DNA of 9,482 nt from an uncultured Phenylobacterium sp. (GTDB taxonomy: Bacteria > Pseudomonadota > Alphaproteobacteria > Caulobacterales > Caulobacteraceae): NCBI GenBank assembly GCA_945952355.1, contig CAMFIW010000065.1:1-9482 (forward strand), given 5' to 3'. The translations under genes and the position numbers were made by a program. Shown here in pieces: positions 1 through 5,762 of this stretch. The stretch's first letter is position 1. Every line of letters begins with the position of its first letter. The notes below the pieces were generated by a model that saw only the letters and a program-made list of their open reading frames with translations, did not search any database and was not told the DNA's origin.

Positions 1-710
1 GTGTTCGTCCAAGCGTCGCCGACGAGGACATCGGTGATCCCGTCGCCGGCGAAGAGCTCTTTCAGCTGGTCGATCGAGATGCGGCCCTGGTTGGACACAT
101 TGCCCTTGACCGCGTTGACGATCTTGGGGTGCGACGAGACCTTGGTCCAGACATCGCGGCCCATGACCATGGTATTGGGGCGATAGACCAGCGTCGAATC
201 CATCCCGGCGACGATCGCACCAATCGGGTCGGAGTTGACATAGTCCGAGAACTGCGAAGTGCCCGAGAGCGTGGTCCGGCGCGAGGCGGCATAGGTGCCG
301 AGCGCGAAGACAGTCTGGGCCGTACGCAGCTCGCGGATGTTCTCGATCGTCTCGGTCAGCATCTCGACCGCCCGCGCCTCGGGATCGACGATCGAGCGCC
401 CCTCGGCCCGGGCAGCGGCGGCTGCGGTCACATCGGAATAGGTCACGGGCGCGTCCAGGCCATAGTCGATCACGCTGGACGGCACTTCGGAGCCCGAGAA
501 CTCCAGCTGCTTGACTGCGCCTTTGCGGCCGACCCGGGCGTCGGGCGTGTTGAAGGCCTCGGCGATCGGGTAAACCGTGTACTTGAAGTTCTCCTGGCCC
601 ACGGGAAGACGGGGCAGGACGCGGTCGGCGATACGCATCGCCGAACCGTTCTTGTAGCCGATGGAGATCGCGGTCAGGGCCGGATCGACGACGAAGGGGC
701 GGGCGGTCAT
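1..710 (-). CDS. Phage major capsid protein, N-terminal part (cut by window edge)
   Basis: This frame is open from an ATG at 710 down to position 1 with no stop, so about 236 residues are visible and the C-terminus lies outside the window. It begins MTARPFVVDPALTAISIGYK. The start is supported by an AGAGGT Shine-Dalgarno about 7 nt upstream, in the 15-nt gap after the DUF2190 gene. Later stretches include RPNTMVMGRDVWTKV, then a 'HPKIVNAVKG' segment and 'LKELFAGDGITDVLVGDAWTN'. These are typical of HK97-like phage capsid proteins, where a hexamer/pentamer subunit has a conserved A-domain segment ending in a 'vGdawyn'-like motif. It directly follows protease, scaffold and decoration genes, the standard position of the major head protein in Mu-like phages. 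It does not resemble Mu gpT as I recall that sequence, so the capsid type may be a mosaic replacement. The role as major capsid protein is an inference from both sequence and gene order. Confidence 0.85.
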   Translation of the reverse strand, partial: MTARPFVVDPALTAISIGYKNGSAMRIADRVLPRLPVGQENFKYTVYPIAEAFNTPDARVGRKGAVKQLEFSGSEVPSSVIDYGLDAPVTYSDVTAAAAARAEGRSIVDPEARAVEMLTETIENIRELRTAQTVFALGTYAASRRTTLSGTSQFSDYVNSDPIGAIVAGMDSTLVYRPNTMVMGRDVWTKVSSHPKIVNAVKGNVSNQGRISIDQLKELFAGDGITDVLVGDAWTN

Positions 711-725
711 GTGAATACCTCTGGA

Positions 726-1109
726 TCAGGTGCCGCGGTAGAACGCGGCGGGGATGACGAGAACGGAGAACACATCCCCGGCGGCGGCGGGCTCCAGCGC
801 GCGGCCGATGAACGACATGAAGACGCCGGCGGTGGGCGTGGCCACGATGGCGTTGCCGCTGGCATCGACCGTCAGCATCGCGCCGGCCGTGATCGCGCCG
901 CCGGCGGTGACCAGGCCGATACCCGACAGGATCACATCGGCCATGTCGCCCGTCGCCGCAGCCAGCGAGCCGGTGACACCGACCACCGGATCGGTGTTGG
1001 CACCGGCGGTGGCGATCTTGGACGAGGCCGAAGTGTCGGAGAACTTGGCGGCCTTGAAGGGCGCGATGGCTGCGGAGGCCTCGAAGGCCCGGATCAGGGT
1101 CGGGATCAC
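726..1109 (-). CDS. DUF2190 family capsid decoration (cement) protein
   Basis: This 127-aa protein is rich in Ala, Gly, Val and Thr. It has the pattern of short beta strands joined by small residues seen in DUF2190 proteins, small phage proteins placed beside the major capsid gene and regarded as capsid cement or decoration proteins. Recognisable stretches are 'GDMADVILSGIGLVTAGGAI', 'AGAMLTVDASGNAIVATP' and a C-terminal 'GDVFSVLVIPAAFYRGT'. The start is GTG at 1109, overlapping the protease stop by 4 nt (GTGA). A strong AGGAGGT at 1116-1122 sits 6 nt upstream, which supports this non-ATG start. The gene ends 15 nt before the capsid gene, so the two are likely made together in high amounts. 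It probably acts on the outer capsid surface; that placement comes from family knowledge, not from anything seen here. Confidence 0.85.
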   Translation of the reverse strand: MIPTLIRAFEASAAIAPFKAAKFSDTSASSKIATAGANTDPVVGVTGSLAAATGDMADVILSGIGLVTAGGAITAGAMLTVDASGNAIVATPTAGVFMSFIGRALEPAAAGDVFSVLVIPAAFYRGT

Positions 1110-1744
1110 AGCAGCACCTCCTGTTCGACATGGCGGACGGCATCGGTGAAGGTCACCGCCAGACCCTTCGCGGCCTGCTCGGCCTGCCAGGTCTTGGCCC
1201 GGGCCGCGAGCGCGCGGCCTTGGGCCTCGGCGTTCAGCGCGGTCAGGTCATTGCCCTGCGCCTGGGGGGCGGTGGGGGTAACCGGCCGCTTGTCGGGGCC
1301 GTGCGACGGCAGCATCAAGATTTCCTTCTCGACGGCCGTGGCATCCTGCATGTGCCGGGCGATGTAGTGGTCGCGCAACGGCTTCACGCCGGGGCGGGCC
1401 TCGGCGATGGCGCGGTCGATGAAAGCCGTGGCCTTCTCGCGTTTGGTCTCGGTCTGCAGCGCCGCAAAGCTGGTGCTGACCTTGGTCAGCTCGGCCTGCA
1501 GCGCGGCGAGCTCGGCCGGAGCGACCGCAGCACGAGTCTTCGCGGCTGCCAGGACCGCCGGGGCTGCACCACCCGGGACGCCGAGCGCGGTGGCGATCTC
1601 GGCGAGCTGCGATTGCAGGGCCGTGAAATCCGTCGACTGCGACTGCAGCGCCGTCAGGTTTTCGGGGATGGCGGCGATGAGGTCATCCTCGCTCGCCTCC
1701 GCCGGTTTGCCCAAGCGTTGGGCCAAGCGCGCCATGAAAGACAT
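1106..1744 (-). CDS. Nested in-frame scaffold protein (Mu gpZ-like) from internal start
   Basis: Within the protease gene an in-frame ATG at 1744 (residue 163, MSFMARLAQRLGKPAEAS) is preceded by a perfect AGGAGG at 1750-1755 with a 5-nt spacer. This is a far better ribosome site than that of the full-length gene. Translation from here gives a 212-aa protein identical to the C-terminal part of the protease, lacking the catalytic region. It consists mostly of predicted helix with repeated 'TALQSQ' / 'AALQ' segments, as expected for a phage scaffold. In phage Mu the scaffold Z is made in just this way, from an internal start in gene I. The start site is seen in the sequence. That it is used, and that its product is the scaffold, is inferred by analogy with Mu. 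Confidence 0.75.
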   Translation of the reverse strand: MSFMARLAQRLGKPAEASEDDLIAAIPENLTALQSQSTDFTALQSQLAEIATALGVPGGAAPAVLAAAKTRAAVAPAELAALQAELTKVSTSFAALQTETKREKATAFIDRAIAEARPGVKPLRDHYIARHMQDATAVEKEILMLPSHGPDKRPVTPTAPQAQGNDLTALNAEAQGRALAARAKTWQAEQAAKGLAVTFTDAVRHVEQEVLL

Positions 1745-2230
1745 GGGCTCCTCCTGGTTGAGCGCGGTCTGTCCGCGCAGGTTGGGGTAATTGACCAGCG
1801 CGGCATTCTTGATGCGCAGGATGACGCCCTGGGCGTCGTGGATGATCACCGGCGAGATGCCGCGATAGGCACGTTCGGCCAGGAGCGCCCGGCCGCTGTC
1901 GTTCCAGTCCACGCGGCCCCAGATGCCATCGGCCCGGGCCTGCATCTCTACGATGCGGCCGCGGGAGGGTGACGGACCACCCTTGGAGGCCGAGAGTTCG
2001 AGCGCATGGTTTTCGTCGATCAGGAGCCCGCCGCCGTCGCGGGGATCGGCCGCCAGGGAGGCCGCAATCACCGCCTGGGCGTCGGTCAGCCGGTAGGGGC
2101 CTCGCCCATCATAGGTGCGCAGCTCGCCCTGCGGGGCAGGCAGAAGATGGATCCAGTCCGGCACCTCGCCCGATGCGGGCAGGTCCAGAGCGGCCATGGT
2201 CGCGGTCAGAGTGATGGGGCGCTTGTGCAT
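1106..2230 (-). CDS. Mu gpI-like phage head maturation protease with scaffold domain
   Basis: This 374-aa protein matches the Mu-like prophage I protein family. The family is a prohead protease that trims scaffold and itself during capsid maturation. The N-terminal protease part (about residues 23-155) shows 'PDWIHLLPAPQGELRTYDGR', then 'GGLLIDENHALELSA' (71-81), 'PSPSRGRIVEMQARADGIWG' (86-105) and 'AYRGISPVI' (121-129). The His in 'DENHA' and the Ser in 'YRGISPV' are the likely catalytic candidates. From about residue 163 the protein becomes Ala/Gln/Leu-rich and helical, consistent with a scaffold region, and ends 'FTDAVRHVEQEVLL'. The ATG at 2230 has no good Shine-Dalgarno and sits one base downstream of a hairpin (2232-2246), unlike its neighbours. 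The stop overlaps the DUF2190 start. The gene lies in the canonical Mu order between gpG and the decoration/capsid genes. Confidence 0.92.
   Translation of the reverse strand: MHKRPITLTATMAALDLPASGEVPDWIHLLPAPQGELRTYDGRGPYRLTDAQAVIAASLAADPRDGGGLLIDENHALELSASKGGPSPSRGRIVEMQARADGIWGRVDWNDSGRALLAERAYRGISPVIIHDAQGVILRIKNAALVNYPNLRGQTALNQEEPMSFMARLAQRLGKPAEASEDDLIAAIPENLTALQSQSTDFTALQSQLAEIATALGVPGGAAPAVLAAAKTRAAVAPAELAALQAELTKVSTSFAALQTETKREKATAFIDRAIAEARPGVKPLRDHYIARHMQDATAVEKEILMLPSHGPDKRPVTPTAPQAQGNDLTALNAEAQGRALAARAKTWQAEQAAKGLAVTFTDAVRHVEQEVLL
1750..1755 (-). promoter_or_regulatory. Internal ribosome binding site for nested scaffold
   Basis: The minus strand reads AGGAGG AGCCC ATG, a consensus anti-16S match 5 nt before the in-frame ATG at 1744, inside the protease gene. 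It decides the likely start of the separate scaffold product. Such a perfect site in mid-gene is unlikely to be kept by codon usage alone, where it encodes Gln-Glu-Glu. Confidence 0.75.
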
Positions 2231-2231
2231 G

Positions 2232-2246
2232 CCGCCAATGTGGCGG
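2232..2246 (-). promoter_or_regulatory. Hairpin over the leader of the protease gene
   Basis: A 6-bp perfect stem (CCGCCA / TGGCGG, 3-nt loop) lies one base upstream of the protease ATG at 2230. In the mRNA this places a stable hairpin exactly where the ribosome would bind. No other Shine-Dalgarno is evident, the only purine-rich candidate being within the stem. It could lower initiation of the full-length protease relative to the nested scaffold. The structure is seen directly; the regulatory effect is inference. Confidence 0.4.
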
Positions 2247-2257
2247 ATGGCTCCGGG

Positions 2258-2282
2258 TCAAATAATCCGCAAGCGTGTGCGG
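2258..2282 (-). terminator. Weak intrinsic-terminator-like hairpin between gpG and protease genes
   Basis: On the minus strand CCGCA, a 6-nt loop and TGCGG (2282-2267) are followed by ATTATTTGA, giving five T in seven bases. This lies in the 104-nt spacer 2231-2334, the longest gene-free stretch of the window. The stem is only 5 bp, so it may be a partial terminator, a processing site or chance. I see no convincing sigma70 promoter in the spacer, and only a trivial 9-codon ORF. Confidence 0.3.
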
Positions 2283-2334
2283 GGCGGCACGCCCGGGTGC
2301 TTTACGCCAGCATGGCCCCGCCAGGGCACATCGG

Positions 2335-2787
2335 TCAAGGCTGCATGGAGCGCTCCAGCGCCTCGGTGATCGTGTCGAGGATATCCTGCTCGTCCTGAGC
2401 CGACAGCCCAAGGAACGGCCTGGCTGGGATGTCCCCCCAGAGGTGCGGAAACTTGGCCTTCGTCCCGCCGAACTGCATCATTGCAGCCTGGACCTTGTTT
2501 GTTCCGATCTCGACCGACGTTGCGGTCGCCTCGACCGAGAATTGCTGCGCCAGCTGGCCAGTCTCGCCGATCAGCGGCAAAGTCCCCTTCTTCCGCGCGA
2601 GCGTTGTCGGCGAATTGGCTGCCCAGGCACTGCCATCTGGCGCCTTGCTCTCGCGAAATCTCTGCTTGGTCGAATTGAGCAGAAGCTCGCCGATGTCCTG
2701 CATGACTTCGGTCAGGTCGCCAAGTTGAGCGACGGCGCGGGTCAGGGCCGCAGTGATGGCGGCCTCATTGATCTTGATCTCGATCAT
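2335..2787 (-). CDS. Mu gpG-like phage virion morphogenesis protein
   Basis: This 150-aa protein has the length and signature of the phage virion morphogenesis family (Mu gpG type). The N-terminal helix region has 'LTEVMQDIGELLLNSTKQRF'. It is followed by the family hallmark 'APDGSAWAANSPTTLARKKG' (about 49-68), 'LIGETGQLAQQFS' (71-83) and a C-terminal 'MMQFGGTKAKF...IPARPFLGLS' (about 103-128). In Mu the equivalent protein is needed for completing head/tail assembly. The ATG at 2787 has a good GGAAGGA Shine-Dalgarno about 8 nt upstream. The gene is therefore independently initiated, 57 nt after the MuF stop, rather than coupled by overlap. The order MuF, gpG, then protease is as in Mu. Confidence 0.92.
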   Translation of the reverse strand: MIEIKINEAAITAALTRAVAQLGDLTEVMQDIGELLLNSTKQRFRESKAPDGSAWAANSPTTLARKKGTLPLIGETGQLAQQFSVEATATSVEIGTNKVQAAMMQFGGTKAKFPHLWGDIPARPFLGLSAQDEQDILDTITEALERSMQP

Positions 2788-2844
2788 TCGTATATTCCTT
2801 CCAGGCGCGGGACATCGACCGCTGCAGATCGGCTGACGGTACGC

Positions 2845-4119
2845 CTAGGGCGTAAGGGTCGGGGACGCGCCGCCTTTCTTCCCAACTTTTTTCATCACCA
2901 TCGTAACGAGCGAAATTCGGCGCCGTCGTGCACGGTACTCGAACAGCGCGACCAGCCAATGATCGCCGAAGGACTTGGTAACCTCGAAAGCAAACGGCTG
3001 TCCGGGGGCTGGTGTGGCGACAGAGATACTGTCCGGAGCGTCGATCACCTTTGTCAGCAGGCTGAAATCATAAAGCGTGATTGCACGCTGCCCGCGGCTT
3101 TCTTCGATCTTGGCGTTGCTATGCCGACGTATCACATGCCGAACCGCTTCTTCGGGAATTGCGATGTCCAGGATGTCGTCCTGGGGCAAATTCGCGCCGA
3201 TCGCATTGACCTTCGCCCTAAACTCTTGGGTTGTGAGCCCGAGCGTCTGCATGCGGTCGCTGGCATTGTGTCGCGTCATAGATTCGGCCGCAAAGTCGTC
3301 GATTGCCTTTTGCAGCCCGGGATTGCGCCGATAGGCTTGCGAAAACGCATCCCGGGTGCTGTCGGGCAGCGACCTCATGTATGCCGTCGAGAGTTTGTAG
3401 TCCCAATCGACAGCCCGCGCCGCCAGCGTATTCACCGTCGTCACGACCGAACTGCCGGGCGCATAAGCCCAGCCTTTGTCGATGCCCGGCGGCGCCAGGG
3501 TGACCGGATCAACGCTATCCCAACCCTCCGGGAGTTTGACCTCGGGTTTTCCGCCGAGCCGAAGGGCTGCCTTCTCGGAACGCGCACCGACGACATAGCA
3601 GCTGCAGCCCCATCCATTTGGCGGGAAATACCGCGCCCAGAACGGATGGTCGGAGGGCAGGACCAGGCCATCGAGCGCCAGGTGCTCGTGTCGCGGTTCC
3701 CGGGATGCGCCGTGCCTATAAACCCAGAACGGAAAGTTTGCGGCCTGCAGCTGCGCGAAGCGGCCAGCCGCATAGCTGGTGGACAGATTGGTCTTGTAGA
3801 TGACCCTTGCCCGCCAGTCCTGCCCCTTCTGGGTCTTCTCCCCCGTCCAACCGCGCCAGTCGTTGTCGGCGACCGCCTTGCGAAAATCACGCTTGAACTC
3901 GTCGAACGTGGTGCCCTTGGTCTGTGCCTTGTCGATCGCCGCCGCGAAGTCGGCGAGCAGCTCAACCTTCTCTGCCCCCGCCACCATGAATCCCTTTTCG
4001 TTGGCATCCTGCCAGACATCCGTCCAATGGGTTGTCGACTTCAGCTCCTGAAGCCGGATGCGGAAGGCGGCAATCTGCTGGGGAAACGGTTTGGCGAATG
4101 CGGTGGAGAGCCCGGTCAC
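2845..4119 (-). CDS. MuF-family head morphogenesis protein with C-terminal BECR-like nuclease domain
   Basis: This 424-aa protein is the Mu gp30 (F)-type minor head protein, which associates with the portal on the inner side of the capsid. The MuF core is clear: 'RVIYKTNLSTSYAAGRFAQL' (105-124), 'YRHGASREPRHEHLALDG' (134-151), 'LPSDHPFWARYFPPNGWGCS' (154-173), and C172/C174. A linker at about 230-310 leads to a separate domain, residues 320-411: 'IPEEAVRHVIRRHSNAKIEE', 'SRGQRAITLYDFSLLTKVID', and a final 'FEYRARRRRISLVTMVMKK'. This pattern (H328, H333, R342, T348, D351, then beta strands) resembles the phage-associated barnase/EndoU/colicin E5-D/RelE-like nuclease domains often fused to MuF proteins. 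Those are thought to be toxins or DNA/RNA-acting effectors injected with the genome. The start is GTG at 4119, overlapping the portal stop by 4 nt. GC falls to about 56% over the nuclease-encoding DNA, suggesting a swapped module. MuF assignment is firm; nuclease activity is inferred. Confidence 0.92.
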   Translation of the reverse strand: MTGLSTAFAKPFPQQIAAFRIRLQELKSTTHWTDVWQDANEKGFMVAGAEKVELLADFAAAIDKAQTKGTTFDEFKRDFRKAVADNDWRGWTGEKTQKGQDWRARVIYKTNLSTSYAAGRFAQLQAANFPFWVYRHGASREPRHEHLALDGLVLPSDHPFWARYFPPNGWGCSCYVVGARSEKAALRLGGKPEVKLPEGWDSVDPVTLAPPGIDKGWAYAPGSSVVTTVNTLAARAVDWDYKLSTAYMRSLPDSTRDAFSQAYRRNPGLQKAIDDFAAESMTRHNASDRMQTLGLTTQEFRAKVNAIGANLPQDDILDIAIPEEAVRHVIRRHSNAKIEESRGQRAITLYDFSLLTKVIDAPDSISVATPAPGQPFAFEVTKSFGDHWLVALFEYRARRRRISLVTMVMKKVGKKGGASPTLTP

Positions 4120-5762
4120 GGCGTCGCCTGCGATTCTTCGGCGGACGCGACGCGGCCGGCGAGGTCGGCGGCCGCAAAGCCGAGCGCCATGATGTGGACC
4201 AGGTCATCAACCGGGATGCCCGGAAACGCCTCCAGCGCCATCTGCCTCAACTCGTCAAAAGAGGTTGCGGCGGCAGTCATCTCGTCGAGCTTTGCCAGGA
4301 TCGCCGCAATCGAAGGCGAGGCCCCGGATGCGAGTTGATCGGTTTGCACCTCCGGCGGGCTGGGTGGTACAGACAGCCCCCCAGATTTGCCCGCCAGATG
4401 GCCTTCCGCTTGCGGGGCGGTCTCGGTGCCCGGCGAGGGCTGGACCCGTTTAATTTCGCCCGAAACCCGTTTAAAATCCGAACTGGAGGCCTGGTCGGGC
4501 GGAACGGGAGGTGCGGCTGCCCGCGCGCTCATCAATTTCGCCCCGGCCTTGGGTTCGGGCAGGCCGAAACGGGTGCGTACATCAGCCTGGTCGACCTCAA
4601 GGCCCCGGTCGATCATCGGGCCCACGGCGTCGGCGAATGCCTTGAGGTCCTCCTCGTCCTCGCGGCTGATCTTGATCCTTGGATACCGCTTGCGCGGGCC
4701 ATACTCCAGCTGCACCCAGACGCGCACCAGGTCCCGGTTGAGGATCGCCGCCAGCGCCTTCGCATCGGCCGTCTCGATGTCTTTCTGGACCTCGCGATGC
4801 TCTTTGCCCGAGCCGAGCCCGCCGACGACGGCATCGGTGGTCGAGGTCTGGCCCAGCACGGCCTTGCTGATCTGCTGGTCGATCCAGTCGGCGCGCTCTT
4901 TATAGAGCTGGTGTGCGGCACCGACATTGCCGGCTTCGACGAACTCGATCGCCATCGACTCCGGGATGATGGCAGCGCAATCGCCGGCGATATTGGCCAC
5001 GGCGGCAAAGAGTGTCTGCTTGTCCTGATCCGAAGCGCCCGCCCCATACTTGCCCAGCCTGACCGGCTGACCATAGGTCTGCGTGAATATGGCCCAGTCC
5101 CGCTGGGTATAGGCCTTGAACATCCAGCCCCAGGCCGCGACCCTCGCCAGGCCAGACCTCAACGCGAGTCCAGACTTGGCCGGGATGTTGGCCCAGATGA
5201 AGTGGCCGGGGTCCAATGGCTTGAGTTGGCCATAGTCGCCGATCAGCATGGGCGTCGCGAGGTCGGACTTGTCGAACTTGAAGGACCGCGGGTCGCGCCA
5301 GATCAAGCGCGGGATGTATTGGCTCTCGGACGTCTCATAGACCACCTCGGTCCCGGAATAGCCCTTGGAGAGGCAGTCGAGGATGTTGAACAGCTCGCCC
5401 GCCAGCTCATCCCGCTCGACCCAGTCGCGCACCATCTGGGCGATGGCCTCATCCTCGGGGTCATCCGATCCAGCCTCGACGGTGATTTCGAGCTGCGACA
5501 CCGACCGGCGGCGTGTACCGATGACGCCCAGGTAATGCGGGTCGCGCTCCTCGATCGCTTCGGCGAGCTCCAGGAACTGGCGCGGCTCGCCCATGTCGGC
5601 GGCGCGCAGGATGTTGGCCAGGCGCGGGGGGGTCAGACCATCCGCCGGATAACCGGCGGCAGGCGTGCGGGCTGAACCGATGCGGGGCTGCGCCACCTCT
5701 TTGGTGAGAGCTGCGGCGATGATCGGGCGGCCCCAGGCGTCCAGAATTGTCGGCTTGGCCAT
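4116..5762 (-). CDS. Mu gp29-like portal protein (DUF935 family)
   Basis: This 548-aa protein has the DUF935 portal pattern. It shows 'LELAEAIEERDPHYLGVIGT' followed by RRRSV (64-88), 'LFNILDCLSKGYSGTEVVYE' (124-143), 'RLIWRDPRSFKFDK' (152-165), 'YTQRDWAIFTQTYGQPVRLG' and 'GSGKEHREVQKDIETADAKA', then 'RDLVRVWVQLEYGP'. The portal forms the dodecameric ring at the capsid vertex through which the terminase pumps DNA. After about residue 430 the sequence is a Pro/Ser/Gln-rich, probably disordered linker with a small in-frame duplication (FKRV...IKRV, 10-bp direct repeats at 4444-4453 and 4465-4474). It then ends in a helical tail rich in Ala. The ATG at 5762 shares one base with the terminase stop (TGATG), with an AGGAG about 8 nt upstream. 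Length is normal for the family. Confidence 0.95.
   Translation of the reverse strand: MAKPTILDAWGRPIIAAALTKEVAQPRIGSARTPAAGYPADGLTPPRLANILRAADMGEPRQFLELAEAIEERDPHYLGVIGTRRRSVSQLEITVEAGSDDPEDEAIAQMVRDWVERDELAGELFNILDCLSKGYSGTEVVYETSESQYIPRLIWRDPRSFKFDKSDLATPMLIGDYGQLKPLDPGHFIWANIPAKSGLALRSGLARVAAWGWMFKAYTQRDWAIFTQTYGQPVRLGKYGAGASDQDKQTLFAAVANIAGDCAAIIPESMAIEFVEAGNVGAAHQLYKERADWIDQQISKAVLGQTSTTDAVVGGLGSGKEHREVQKDIETADAKALAAILNRDLVRVWVQLEYGPRKRYPRIKISREDEEDLKAFADAVGPMIDRGLEVDQADVRTRFGLPEPKAGAKLMSARAAAPPVPPDQASSSDFKRVSGEIKRVQPSPGTETAPQAEGHLAGKSGGLSVPPSPPEVQTDQLASGASPSIAAILAKLDEMTAAATSFDELRQMALEAFPGIPVDDLVHIMALGFAAADLAGRVASAEESQATP

Noticed and set aside
129..1367. Long plus-strand frame of 412 codons
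   Set aside because: It lies antisense to the capsid, decoration and protease genes. The translation is low-complexity Gly/Arg/Asp/His-rich with no known motif, as expected for the reverse complement of high-GC codons.
2765..2959. Minus-strand 64-codon frame bridging the MuF stop and the gpG start
   Set aside because: It covers the 57-nt spacer and its second half looks fairly protein-like, but it overlaps the MuF 3' end by over 100 nt and gpG by 23 nt in other frames. It has no convincing ribosome site and no recognisable family. A frameshifted MuF extension cannot be excluded, but nothing supports it.
2275..4338. Plus-strand frame of 687 codons, the longest in the window
   Set aside because: It is antisense to gpG, MuF and the end of the portal gene, all of which have clear family signatures. 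It has no domain pattern, and its Cys/Arg/Pro-rich content is typical of a shadow frame.
4444..4474. Two 10-bp direct repeats (ACCCGTTTAA) 21 bp apart
   Set aside because: They are in-frame within the portal's disordered linker (FKRV / IKRV), so they read as a minor peptide duplication rather than an operator or attachment site.
4032..5675. Plus-strand frame of 547 codons
   Set aside because: It is the mirror of the portal gene; the real strand has DUF935 motifs and a good ribosome site.
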